A stretch of DNA of 64,000 nucleotides from Eonycteris spelaea (Eukaryota > Chordata > Mammalia > Chiroptera > Pteropodidae). The stretch spans positions 8,990,001-9,054,000 of the forward strand of contig PUFA01000027.1 in NCBI GenBank assembly GCA_003508835.1, given 5' to 3'. A program made the translations under genes and the position numbers. Under the pieces are notes generated by a model. It searched no databases. It was not told the origin of the DNA and saw only the letters and a program-made list of their open reading frames with translations. Below, piece by piece: positions 24,605 through 35,560 of the stretch. How positions within the stretch are numbered: the stretch's first letter is position 1; every line of letters starts with the position of its first letter.

Positions 24605-26340
24605 GAAGACTGAAATAAATTAAAGAAGAACAAACATATGAAAAGATATACAGTGTTCATGGCTTGGAAGAATACTGTTAAAATGTTCATAAAATCCAAA
24701 GTCATCTACAGATTTAACATGATTCCCATCAAAATTGCATTGATATTTTGGAAAAATAGGAAAAAAAGATTTGTATGGAACCACACACACGAATAACTGA
24801 ATAATCTTACTAAAGAGGAACAAAATCTGAGGCATCATACTGATTTCAAACTATACTTAAAAGCTCTAATAATTAAACATTTTGTCCAAGCATAGAAATA
24901 GACACAAAGACCAATGAAGCAGAATAGAGATCACAGAAATAAATTCCCACATTTACAGTGAACTAATATTTGACAAGGGAGCCAAGAACATTTAAGGGGG
25001 GGGGATAATCTCTTCAATAAATGGGGTTGAAATTGGATGACCATATGCAAGAAAAAATAAATTGACCCCTATCTTATACCACTCACAAAAAAAGAACTCT
25101 AAATGGGCTAAAGACTTAAACATAAATCTCCTACAGTAAACTCCCTAGATGAAACTACAGAGATGATGCTCCTTGACAATGGCCTGAGCAATGACTTTTT
25201 AGATGTGACATCAAATGTACAAGCAACAAAAGCAAAAATCAACAAATGGAACTAAATCATACTTAAAAGCTTCCGCACAAAACAAAAGAAATCCAAAAAA
25301 ATGAAAAGGTAACCTATGGATAATAGAAAATATTTTCAAACCATGTATCAGATAAAGGATTAACATCCAAAATACATAACTTATACAATTTAGTAACAAA
25401 AAAAATCCAATATAATTGGGCAGAGAAACTAAGTAGACATTTTATTCCCAAAGAAGTCATTTATAAGGCCAATAGGTATGTTAAAAAGTGTTTAATATAC
25501 CAACTGTCATGGGAGTGCAAATCAAAACCACAAGATGCCACCTCATTTTTGTCAGAATGGCTATACATCAAGAGTGATAGCAAGTGTTGCTGAGGATGTG
25601 GGAAAAAATGAACCTTTGTGCAGTGTTAGTGGAATTATAAATTGGTTCACCCACTGTGGAAACAGTATTAAAGTTCCTCAAAAAATTAAAAATATAACTA
25701 CCATATGACCCAGCAATTTCACTCCTGTGTAAATTCCAAAGGAAATTAAATTATTATCTCAGAGTTATGTGTGTCACATATCATTGCATCATTGTTTACG
25801 AGAGATATTAAAATGTCTTTATCTATGGATGTTTGAATAAAGATGTCATGTATATATATATATATATGCAATGGTATATTATCCAGCCATGAGAAAGAAA
25901 ACACTGCTGTTTGTAACAACATGAGAAGAACTTGAGGACATTATGTTAAGTAAGTCAGAGAAAGACATACTGTGTAATATTACTTACATGTGGAATCTAA
26001 AAAAGCCAAATTCATAAAAACAGAGAGGAGGACTGATGATTACGAGGGGCTGGGAAATGAGGGGATTGGGGAACTGTTGTTTAAGGGGACAAATTTGCAA
26101 TCAATGGAAAACTGGTTTGGATGACCTAATACACAGCATAGCGATCATAGGCAACAAAACTGTATTATAAACTTCAAATCTGCTTAGCAGATCTAAATTG
26201 TTCCCACCACAAAAAGAAATGATAATGATGTGACATAGTAGAGATGATAATCATCATGCAATATAGAAATAGATAAAATCAACAGGTTGCACACTTTAAA
26301 CTTATATAATGTTATATGTTAATTATGTCTAAGTAAAAAT
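24605..26340 (+). mobile_element. old L1 LINE 3' half (possibly the rest of L1-A)
   Basis: Directly after the L1-B tail, ORF2 text restarts mid-gene (ACAGTGTTCATGGCTTGGAA at about 24,650). It runs through the ORF2 C-terminus (CCATATGACCCAGCAATTTC near 25,703) and an old-type 3'UTR (CACACTTTAAACTTATATAA, GTTAATTATGTCTAAGTAAAA). It is either a separate truncated insertion or the downstream part of L1-A split by L1-B. In the second case roughly 0.7 kb of ORF2 is missing between the halves. It includes an (AT)n run at 25,849-25,866. No frame is intact. Confidence 0.85.
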
Positions 26341-26482
26341 TTTTAAGTAATGGAATTATTATCATTAAATTTTATACTGTACTTTTTTTAGTGATAATTT
26401 TTTGAATTCATATTTATCATTAAATTTTATACACAAGACTGTGCCATTTTCTGGAAGAAATTTACCTCTGGCTGTTTGTCAT
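26341..26482. other. short unique stretch with a 17-bp local repeat
   Basis: ATCATTAAATTTTATAC occurs at 26,361-26,377 and again at 26,416-26,432, close to where the 48-bp L1 segment is inserted. Confidence 0.8.
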
Positions 26483-26530
26483 GAGGTGAAGGCTGGGGGA
26501 AGGGAGGATTGGATGAATGTGGTCATAAGC
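26483..26530 (+). repeat. inserted copy of 48 bp from L1-B
   Basis: Identical over 48 bases to 24,269-24,316, but the flanks on both sides (TGGCTGTTTGTCAT before, TTATTTTGTCAACAC after) do not match the L1 flanks. This points to a pasted segment and not to a second L1 copy. Confidence 0.9.
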
Positions 26531-27309
26531 TTATTTTGTCAACACTTTGCACATTGAATTTTGATCAAGTAATAGATATTATCTTGTTTATAAATCTGTC
26601 TATGGTAATTGTCATAAAAATACAGCTCTAGTTTAAATTAATAATTGATCTAGTAACAGAAGAAATAGCAAATCATTTTATGTAATTATATCCTTTCAAA
26701 AGAGCTGATGTGAAGAACTTAAAAAATGCTGCTTCATGCTTCAGGAAATTTTAAGATACTTTAAAACATTGATTTGTTACTAGTGACAAGTAGGTTGGGG
26801 GAGGGTGCCTTTAGTGTAAAACCTTTAAAAAATGCTTTACAATTTTCTCTGAAAACTCTACCTATAACAAAAGATTATTCTAATCCTGCACTTTTTTCCC
26901 TAAACAAGAGATCTGTTGTCACTAGGTCACTGAAGATTAAGATTGGCTGCCAGTGTCACCCCTTTCCATGTATGCCAACCCCAAAATAAATAAGCTGTAA
27001 ATAATTGGAAAGTTGTTATTATTAAAATTATTTTCTAATCTAGTTTATTCTACAAGACATACTATGACACTGCCAGTGAAAATGCACTCAGAATCACAAT
27101 GTCAATTGTGTGGCTAAAAAAACCTTTAAAACAGAAAGGTTTAAGACCATGCCTCTTCAAAACTTTTTTTCTAGACAAGGTAGAGAAGGGCCTTTGTCAA
27201 CGAAATTTCGGTCTCTTGTCTAACAGAATGGACTATATTTTGATACTTAGGAAGCCCACAAAAGTTTTACAGGGTTATACTAGTTTGGTTTAAAAGAACA
27301 CTAATAATT
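26531..27309. other. unique sequence, no gene recognised
   Basis: Open frames at 26,774-26,989 and 27,099-27,293 (+) have no recognisable domain and no paired splice sites. They look like chance frames. Confidence 0.4.
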
Positions 27310-27784
27310 TAAAATTAAGACAGGTCTTTGGGACTCTCAACGGCCAGCAAGCAGGACACAGCCTGAGAAAGCTACCTAGCAGCAGGACCAGGAGCCCAGT
27401 GGGTAAAGCCAAGAGACATATTCAATTCAAGAAATCCAAAAGGAGCCACAATCAAGGAACTGACATGTCCAGCTAAATTTCAGGATTTCTATGAACCAAT
27501 AACTGCTATTTGCCTCGCTTTTTGAAAGTATCTATTAAATTTTGCTCTTTGTCTCAACATTGCATAATGAGTTTATGGGGGCCAGATAACTTGTCATCTA
27601 GTTCATAGTTGTTCATATCAACAGGAGCCTGAAGAACCTCATCCATATCTGGCCCCAATTTAAATAATGAGATACTAGACTTTGAGCTTGAAGCAGTCAT
27701 AAGATGAGATTTTGCCATCCTAGGGAATTTTGAGGGTATTTTACATACAGAATAAATTTAAGTAATTTGTAACTGGACTAAAAA
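27310..27784 (+). mobile_element. possible MaLR internal sequence, 3' end
   Basis: Wording such as AGCAGCAGGACCAGGAGCCC (27,378-27,397), TCTGGCCCCAATTTAAATAATGAG and GAGATACTAGACTTTGAGC resembles the 3' end of MaLR internal sequence, and it lies directly 5' of an LTR in the same orientation. Heavily decayed and non-coding; family call tentative. Confidence 0.4.
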
Positions 27785-28283
27785 TGGTCAAAGAATTTCA
27801 TTACTCTTCCCATCAACATGTGAAGTTCATTTCCCTTCCTTCTTGAATCTGAGTTGGCCTCCTGACAACTTAACAAATAGAATGTAGTGGAAGTGACAGA
27901 GTCCCAATCACAGACATATTTTTAAGAGAAGTTATAGCATCTATTTCCTCCTTTTAGGATTTCTCATTCTTGGAACATTTATTGGAACTCAGCCATTATG
28001 CTGTGCAAAGCCCAAGCCACATGCATAGGACACATGTTGATGTTCCAATTGACAGTCTCTGATAAACTCAAGCCACTAACTAGTATCAAATGCCAGCCAT
28101 GTGAACAGGTCACCTTGGCTGTTCAGCCATCTGAGCCCACAGATACAACCAAAGCTGGTATTGTATAAAGTAAGAACACAAGGCAGCCTAGCTCAGTCAA
28201 CACTAACACAGTGAGAAATATGATTAGTTGTTTTAAGCCATTATATTTTGGAGTGGTTTGTTTTACAATGAATAACTGAAACA
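27785..28283 (+). mobile_element. MaLR/MLT1-type LTR
   Basis: Starts at TG (27,785) and ends at CA (28,283), 499 bp. Landmarks in order: CTTCTTGAATCTGAGTTGGC (27,840-27,859), AACAAATAGAATGTAGTGGA, TGCCAGCCATGTGAACAGGT, CTCAGTCAACACTAACACAG, and the well-known end GTTTTAAGCCATTATATTTT followed by GAATAACTGAAACA. Old and non-coding. Confidence 0.75.
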
Positions 28284-30544
28284 GGAGTCTTCTGTGTTGA
28301 GGGGTAATAGAGCCATATAATAATGGATGAGATTTGAATCCTGGGAAGTGTGAAAATTGCTCGACAGAGGAACAGAAGCCAGCAGCAAAGTCTGAAATAT
28401 TTTCATAAAGATAGAAGAAAATTTGGGAGATTGTAAGTGACCTGTAAGCCAATGGAAAAGACAGGGGCTATGGAGGTGAGTGCTAATGAGAGATCAAGTA
28501 AGATACAACTGATAATTGCTTGTTACATTTAATGACATAGAAGTCAAAGGTGGCCTTAGCAAAAATGGATTTGCAAACTGACAGAGAAGCCAGATTGTTA
28601 GAGGTAAAGGTAGTTGAAAAATGAACAGTAAAGGAGTAGAAACAGTATAGATTCTGTTGAAGAAAGGAAGATGACAGAAAGATGCTGGTATGTGTGGGGG
28701 AGGGGGAGGGAGAGAAGGAGTGAGATCTGGAAAGATTTAAATTACCTTTAATGCTGGTGAGAAGGGGAAAAGTATAAAAGTTAGGGGAAGAGAAAAGTGT
28801 AAGTGAGTAATATTTTACTCTCTTCAGAAAGAACCCTCAAACCACAGAACATCCATTTAGGCACTATCTATGTCCATTGTCTATACACACAGTAACCTCA
28901 AAAGAACATTATATTGCAAAGCAGACTTTGTAATAATTTAGCCATATCATGAATCCAAATGAAATGATATACCGACATATCAAAATGACCTTGTTAAAAT
29001 GCATGTAATAGAATCTATGGTAGAGATTTAATCTTAAGATTTTATAGCTCAAACACTACCTTTTCAAATTGTAGGCAAATTCTTCTAAGGTCAACAGTGA
29101 AATTTATTCTTTGAGACCATCCTTTATTTTGGGAAGAATTCCTGGAGTAACATCCAGCAGTGTTAAAAGTATCTACTGATTGGTATGAAGAATATGCAAA
29201 AGTTTTGCCTGACAGGCTTTTGAGAAAGTTATGGGTACTTAAGACTTGGGGTAAAGTTAGATATTGCCTTTCCCAAGTAGATGTCAATCCATGAGTTTAC
29301 ACACATACAGAAGAGCCTCCTAAGAGGAACAGAATGGTGATTTTTTCACTAGATGATTCAAAGATGTGAAAACATGTCTGATAGAATGGTTTACTATAGT
29401 CAACTAAGATCAAGGAATAGCAAAAACAAATAAACAAACAAACAAACAAAAGCACCTGTCTCTGGAAGAGTATGCAAGGAAAAAAAACACTCTGGTAATT
29501 TGGGATTAACACTAGTGTAGGGTGGTTAAAGAGAAGAACTTCCTGAACACAGAATATAATGTGCAGAAGCCAGTCTGATCCAGATACCCTAGTGCTGTGG
29601 GAAGCACTTTGGGGAAAGTACTTCAAGGATATGAAGTGAAAGATATGTGACACTAAAGATCAGCAAGTCCTTCTTCAGGATGAATGCAGTTTCCCCAGGG
29701 AAATCCTGAAAGAAAAGATTCATCCTCTCCTGCTCCTTGTAATTCCTTGTGGTCTGAAGAAGTAAATATGCTTGAACCTGGATGAATCAAGCCACTAGCC
29801 AACTTTTTTATTTTTCCAATCCATTTCCCCTTTAAGTCTTACAGAAAAATTAGCGAAACAGGATTTTCATCCTGTTCTCTTTCAGAACTTTGAACTTTTA
29901 ATTTTCAGGCAACCACGAAGATAAATTAAAATTCTATGACCAGTAAATAAAAGCATATAAGATTTTTTGTTTCTAAAGACCTTAAGTGGCAAAAGCATAA
30001 ACCAGAGCAGAATTTTTCTTAGTGCATAAACATTTGCTCAACTCCATTTGCTGTAGTTAAAGAAAAGGAAGCAAAGGGAACATGGACAGAGTAATTTTAT
30101 TTCAAGCAAGCAAATGTCCATTCATTCATTTCTAGCCCAAGCAGAGCAAATCAAGACATTTTCATAAGCTCAAAGAGTCTCCCAAATATGCTTTTGTGCT
30201 GGTGCTGGCTCAACTGCTGCCAACCACCACACTCCTAAGCATCCTCAGTATTTTGAAAATTGTTAAGTGCTTTCAAAGCTAAAATATGTGCATCAAAAAA
30301 TAAGTACCAGATAGCAATACTTAAACACTTTTCACTCGATAATGATTTTAGATGTGTGTCCTAATTGTTAACATGGATCAGACACAACAAACAAAAATGC
30401 AATTGTCATACCAAAAATGCTGTCTGACTTACTTAGCACCAACTCAGTAATAATGAGAGAAAACTTCAAAATTATATTAACCAAATGCCCACAGATCCAA
30501 ATGAAGCCAATCAATTTTAAAATTGTAGAAGGTGTATAAATAGA
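28284..30544. other. unique or undetermined sequence, purine-rich patch at 28,690-28,720
   Basis: No gene is recognised. A purine-rich run (GGGGGAGGGGGAGGG at 28,696-28,710) and a (CAAA)n microsatellite (29,421-29,450) are present. Two long minus-strand frames (28,123-28,452, overlapping the LTR; 29,297-29,653) have no domain features. A good donor-like word GAG|GTGAGT occurs at about 28,474-28,482, but no matching acceptor with an open frame was found. Confidence 0.4.
29421..29450. repeat. (CAAA)n microsatellite
   Basis: A run of CAAA/TAAA units lies within unique sequence. Confidence 0.9.
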
Positions 30545-30754
30545 CAGTGGTTCTCATCCGGGAAGGGGTTTGTCCCCCATGGGACACTTGGTAATGTCTG
30601 AAGACACTGTCACAAGTAGAAGGGGTGCCACTGGCATCTAGTGGGTAGAGACCAATGATACTCTTAAACATCCCCCAATACACGGGCCAAGCCCCTAGAA
30701 GAAAAAATTATTGGTTCAAACATCAATGGTTCGAGATTTATTTGAGAAATCCTG
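30545..30754 (+). mobile_element. MER5A-like hAT (Charlie-type) non-autonomous transposon
   Basis: The sequence starts CAGTGGTTCTCATCCGGGAA and continues GGGACACTTGGTAATGTCTG, GAAGGGGTGCCACTGGCATC, TAGTGGGTAGAGACCAATGA and AAACATCCCCCAATACACGG. It ends with TTTGAGAAATCCTG, which pairs with the start as an imperfect inverted repeat. That is the MER5A layout at about 210 bp (consensus about 189). The flanking 8 bases do not match well. An antisense frame at 30,477-30,683 is a by-product. Confidence 0.88.
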
Positions 30755-31277
30755 AATTAAAGTTATCATAAAGTTCCATTTTTTTCTTACTTACGAAGTC
30801 CCCTCTGGTATGTAACAAAATCATAGCATAGACATATAGACAAATATATCTTCTAATTTATTATTATGGTTTTCAGGGAATGGAGAACTACTATTGTTAT
30901 ATCTGAAAACAATACCAGATCATCAAGAATTTAAGTAAAAAGAGAGTGTCTAAGAGTGTCTAACATCTTTGTACAACTTGATGGTTTAAATAAATTGAAG
31001 TTTAGGAATGCCTCAAAATGTTGATACTTTTGTAAACGCTGTATTTCGAGTTTACAATATGCTTCTAGAATATTCTAAGTATTTACTGTTCTCATGTAAA
31101 TGACAAACAAGACACAAAAATTCTTAGGAAGCAAACTGCTGTAAATGAGTCTAATATTACAAATGGTTGCTTAAAAGTCTAGACCAAAGGAAAAATAAAG
31201 TAAAAGACATACTGTTTTAATTAATTCAGTTAAACATTATTAATTGGTACTCACTTGCATTAATTTTATTTTTCCAG
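30755..31277. other. unique sequence leading into a splice acceptor
   Basis: No repeat recognised. The 3' end (TTAATTTTATTTTTCCAG, 31,260-31,277) is a good pyrimidine tract and acceptor for the candidate exon that follows. Confidence 0.45.
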
Positions 31278-31401
31278 CCATTCAGACTTATATGCTATTT
31301 GCAGAGGCAACAAAAAAGGAGAAAAGGATATAGAAATTATTCACATCGATTCTGTAGCAATGATCTCAAAAGGCCCAGTGGGAACAAGCAAATTTAAGAA
31401 G
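31278..31401 (+). CDS. candidate internal coding exon of an unrecognised gene
   Basis: A 124-bp segment is bounded by a strong acceptor (TTTTATTTTTCCAG, ending 31,277) and a near-consensus donor (AAG|GTAAGG, break after 31,401). One frame is open throughout: one leading base completes a split codon, then 41 codons follow. The peptide begins HSDLYAICRGNKKGEKD and ends SKGPVGTSKFKK; it is basic and varied in composition, unlike the Ile/Phe/Lys-rich chance frames around it. It ends in phase 0, which fits the exon at 39,722. No transmembrane segment or catalytic motif is visible. I searched memory for the family and did not recognise it. No repeat overlaps it. The other two forward frames hold stops or run off. 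An exonised chance segment remains possible. Confidence 0.5.
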
Positions 31402-32244
31402 GTAAGGGAAGCAAATTGACTCCCTGGGAACTTTATTAGTTTAAAGGAAGACAGGCTTGAAAAATAGCTCAGCTGCTAAAGAGACGGAAACTCTTCCCTT
31501 GCAATATCCTTCACTTCCCAACCATTTCATTTAAAAGAAATGCCATGCTCAAAATCTTGGGGACAAAGTCTGTGACCTATGTGTTTTATCATATGCAGAC
31601 ACCTACCTCGGGGAACCAAATGATAGGCTAAGGATTAATTGATCATGGCTTTAGCAAAGACGTAACCAGATTACAAACTTAAATTCTCTTTATAATTTTG
31701 AATTTTAACAACTCTGCAGTAGATAGAATAATTGTTTTGGAATTGATTAAAATCTTCATTAATAGGGATACTTTTCTTCTGGTCTAAGCCCTGTGGTTTC
31801 CAATGTTATTTAAAAATAAAAATACTCCAGAATGTCTAGCACATTGTTCTCCTAGCACCGTTAAAATTATATTTATTCATTCAGGTCTAGTAGCAGATTC
31901 CTAATTTACAGAGTGAGGTATAATAGATTTTTAAACTAGAATGATAAATTGACCCAAAAGTTCCTTTTCTGAAGGAGATTCATTAGAACACTTTCTTAAG
32001 TTGCCAATGGGGGGGGGCGGAATGGTTAAGAAGTTTTGCACATACTGCTTATGTTAATTCTTCTTAGAAAATCACTTAGAATATTAGAAAAAGAAAGTCT
32101 TTGAGAGACCTAGTTAATTGTTTCTAGCAAGTCGCCAATTATTTGTTGAGTTTCCCAGTGTGGTCTGTAATACCAATTAATATATTTTAGCATTAAGATC
32201 CTGAGTAATATTTGGGAACCAGATGTCTAGGACATGAAAAGTGC
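31402..32244. other. probable intron sequence
   Basis: Unique sequence with a short G-run (GGGGGGGCGG at about 32,010). No repeat or other exon recognised. Confidence 0.4.
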
Positions 32245-32785
32245 TGGACATATTAGTCATCCATTGCTATGTAACAAACTTTATTATAACCTAATTTCTA
32301 AGGGTCAGAGGTCAAAAAACATAGCTGGGCTTACTGTTCAGGTTCTTATAAGGCAAAAGTCAAGTGTGGACTGAAGCTTGGGTCATGTCTGAAGCTCAAG
32401 TTCCTCTTTCAAGCTTAAGTGGTTGTTGACATAATTCATTTCCTTGTAGCTGTGAGATTCACAGTAGCTTCTTCAGGACTAGCAGGAGAGAAAGAATCTT
32501 GCTGCTTTAAGTCTGACATCTAGTCCCTTCTTTAAAGGGGTCACCTAATTATCAGGCTCATCCAGAATCACCTCCCTTTTGATTAACTTAAATCAAATCA
32601 ACTGAGTAGGAAACCTAATTATAACTGCAAAATTCCTTCATCTTTGTCATAACACGTAATCTAATAACTGGAATGAAGTCTCTTATGTTAACAGGTCCTA
32701 CCGATACTCAAGGCCAGGGGAGTATATAAAGACTTAGATACCAGGAGGTGGGATCTCTAGGCTACCTGGGATTCAATCTACCACA
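32245..32785 (-). mobile_element. MaLR-like LTR (MLT1-type), diverged
   Basis: The plus-strand text opens with TAGTCATCCATTGCTATGTAAC and contains TTAAGTGGTTGTTGACATAATTC and GATACCAGGAGGTGGGATCT. It closes with GATTCAATCTACCACA, the order expected for a reversed MLT1-group LTR. About 540 bp. Boundaries and subfamily are uncertain. No coding capacity. Confidence 0.6.
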
Positions 32786-32957
32786 TTAGAGAACTTTAAG
32801 GAAAACAACAATATAGTAAAGAGCTCAAAAGAGAAGACAAAAGATCACGAAAGGACCTTAGACTCATAATTAGCTTATGTCCCCAAAGACCCACCCATGG
32901 CCAAGATCCTAATAGAAGTAATTATTATGTCGCAGACTGCATACTTTAGACTGCTTC

Positions 32958-32965
32958 ACTTAAAA
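32958..32965 (+). repeat. 8-bp target-site duplication, left copy
   Basis: ACTTAAAA, identical to the right copy at 33,190-33,197. Eight bases is the hAT hallmark. Confidence 0.92.
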
Positions 32966-33189
32966 CAGTGGTCCCCAACCTCGTTGGCACCACAAACTGA
33001 TGCTCCTATGAGAATCTAATGCCTGATGTTCTGAGGTAGAGCTAAGGCAGTGATGCTAGCGCTGGGGAGCGGCTGCAAATACAGATGAAGCTTCATTTGC
33101 TTGCCCGCCCCTCACCTCCTGCTGTGTGGCCCTGTTCCTATCAGGCCATGGACCAGTACCGTACACAGCCTGGGGTTTGGGGACCCCTG
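32966..33189 (+). mobile_element. MER1-like hAT (Charlie-type) non-autonomous transposon
   Basis: The ends form inverted repeats: CAGTGGTCCCCAACC on the left, GGTTTGGGGACCCCTG on the right. Internal wording matches the MER1 group (CTCCTATGAGAATCTAATGC, GGGGAGCGGCTGCAAATACA, CACCTCCTGCTGTGTGGCCC, AGGCCATGGACCAGTACCG). The element is 224 bp, shorter than MER1B (about 340 bp), so it is probably an internally deleted copy. A perfect 8-bp duplication flanks it. The 87-codon antisense frame starting at 33,319 includes this repeat and is not a gene. Confidence 0.92.
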
Positions 33190-33197
33190 ACTTAAAA
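33190..33197 (+). repeat. 8-bp target-site duplication, right copy
   Basis: ACTTAAAA, matching 32,958-32,965. Confidence 0.92.
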
Positions 33198-34739
33198 GAC
33201 AATGTAGCTTCTTTCACTAAGACCAATAGAAAATAGACCATGTGTCTCTTCTGGTACCTATTGCTGAAACTTTTAAGCCAAGCCCAAAATATAAGAAAAT
33301 AGCAAATATTTTCTGTCACCTTTTCAGGTTTCTCAAGGTAGTATCATTCTAGCATTTCTAAAAAGCATATAGACCTATTAAATCATAACACAAAGAAGGA
33401 AAAAACATATTGTGTCAAAGCTGTGTCAAAAAATATCATTCTTTTCTTAAGAAGTAGAAATTAGATGATAGGTAGACAGGTAGAGGATAGATAATCCATA
33501 AGTTATAATCTCAATAGAAATTGTCAGAATTTTGAGTGACCAGAATCTAGATTTCAAGTCATATTTTATCAAAATTTATCTTTACTAATGGCTGTAAATG
33601 TTTTTTATTATAATCACCAATTAGAATATTTTACAATAGGTTTTTATTTAAATAATCTTTTTAAAATAATTTGCCTAACCTTTACATTATATTCAAAATT
33701 AAGAGGAAGAAAGAAAACAGCAGGAAAGGAGAAAGTAAAATATTTTTATAATAATTAACATTCTTAAATTTATATTTTAAATTCAGAAATACAAACAATA
33801 GAAAATAACAGACCAAAGTCTATTACTGCCTCTGTTTTACTAAATTGTACATAATAGGGTTTTTAAATGAAAGAGTCTCATTCCTTTATTTACAACCATG
33901 GCTTTTATCTTATTGATTTAAAAAATATTTTGCATCTCTTTTCAACAGGAAGTATGAGATCACTGATGAAGCTTAAGCCCATATGTCTTGGTAGAGCACT
34001 ATTCATTGTACCAGTTACTCTGTACTTATTGCATATTTTAAATTATTTATATTTCAGATGAAAGGGTTAGCTAGGTGATTTACGTACTAGTGGTAAAATA
34101 CTAGTCTGCAAAACCATCTGTACAGAAGACAAGTGAAGCTTACTTCTGAATATTTACAAATAGTTCTAAATAGGAAAACAATGTAATTCTCAAAATCACC
34201 GTGAAAAGCAAGGAAAGTTCCTTTTGGAAAACAGAACAACGGATCTAAGTTTCAAATCCCACTGGACTGGGACATAAATCAGGGAGAAAGATATAATTTC
34301 ATATAGAGCCAATTCTCTATTAGAAAGGGGATGTGGGTTCTGGGAAGCACGCACTTAATTCTGACTTATGCACACCACATTGTTGTCCATAGAATTGTAC
34401 AAATCGCCCTGTGAAAAAGGTTAATCAAATGTGTAGCGTGACTTAGGATAAAATGCCTGGGATAGCTGACCAATTCGATTCATATCTCCTGGTGAAGATC
34501 CATAATGTCTCAATTCTTAATTATCTAGTCTTTTGTGCATTTAAAAAATGGCCAATAAAATGTCAGCCAAGAAACACACTGTTCATTCCTTTCAGGTTTA
34601 TTTTAAACCTATTGCACTTAGGCTAGAGCTAAATCAATTTTTCATGAATATCTACCCCGGTAGATTGCACCTCAAGCCAGTTCAGATCCCCAGAGAATTT
34701 TAAAAAAGAGATTTATCAAGTAACAAGTAACACCTCAGG
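33198..34739. other. unique AT-rich sequence, nothing recognised
   Basis: Lies within the putative intron. The 64-codon frame at 33,867-34,061 has no flanking splice signals of note and no family features. Confidence 0.45.
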
Positions 34740-34744
34740 AAAAA

Positions 34745-34905
34745 GAAACAGGGTTTTTAATTGCTTTGTGCGCTCCATAATTGAAGGCAGGCACCTTCTT
34801 GAGGCACTCGCTGCCAGGAGGAGCGAGACTCCAGTTGGCCCTGCCTAATTAATCCTGTGATACAAACCTTCTGGCTTCAATTTTCACATTTCTGTCTCTT
34901 TTTAG
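34745..34905. promoter_or_regulatory. candidate conserved noncoding block (possible enhancer)
   Basis: Repeat-free and distinctly less AT-rich than its surroundings. It keeps CpGs at TGTGCGCTCC, CACTCGCTGCC and GGAGCGAGAC, and carries homeodomain-type cores (TTTTTAATTGC, CCATAATTGAAGG, GCCTAATTAATCC). No long frame crosses it. It sits in the putative 8.3-kb intron. Confidence 0.4.
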
Positions 34906-35269
34906 AGGTGATAATAAAACTAAAAATTTATGTTGGTTACTGTATGACTATAACTGTGCCAGCAGAACACAAATAAAACCATATGGGCTAAAGAGACCTT
35001 GTGTCCACATCTCTGGTTTCTCTGTGGTATGAGGCACAGGGGCAAGCTTTGTGCTAACAAGAAAAGGTAGGGAAAATTTAGTGGCAGGCGGAAGTACAGG
35101 TCAACTCCTTCTTGTGAGTTTGCTCTGTTAAGATGACTCATTGAAGCATATGCCTTTTTTATTGACAAGAAAAAAAATTCCCAAAATAGAATTGTGTGTT
35201 CTGAAAGCTCAACGGCTCAGTGACTACATATCACAAAACTACACTAGAGCTTTTAATGAAAGACAAATT

Positions 35270-35560
35270 GGGCAGCTTAGCCTTTAAAAAGCTGTCAGAG
35301 CGACGAGTGCAGGGTCTTTTATCTTAATAGCTTACATATTAAAACTGGTATAAAATATCCTTCAAAACATTGTCTGTGGTATCAGCAATGGTGACAGTTG
35401 AACTGTGATGCACAATGCATCTCGCATCGGGGATTGACTCCACTGTTGACACAGGTCAAAATTATTTTGCTTTTATGAAGAAATCTTAATTTGTAATGTG
35501 ACATTATTGTTAAATGCACCATGGAATGATACTTGCATAAAGAGGTGGTGTATTGAAGAT
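35270..35560. promoter_or_regulatory. candidate conserved noncoding block with a small palindrome
   Basis: CpG-retaining unique sequence (CAGAGCGACGAGTGCAGG, CATCTCGCATCGGGG) with homeodomain/POU-like words (TTTTATCTTAATAGC, ACATATTAAAAC) and the inverted repeat GATGCA-CAA-TGCATC at 35,407-35,421. A 62-codon antisense frame (35,382-35,570) overlaps it but has no supporting features. Confidence 0.4.

Noticed and set aside
19801..26637. 17-bp match TACAGCTCTAGTTTAAA at about 19,801 and 26,621
   Set aside because: Short and AT-rich; a chance match is plausible in 64 kb, unlike the 48-bp identity.
28474..28482. Good splice-donor word GAG|GTGAGT
   Set aside because: No upstream acceptor with an open frame was found, so no exon is supported.
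33056..33319. 87-codon minus-strand frame
   Set aside because: Includes the MER1-like transposon; the C-terminal half is repeat translation.
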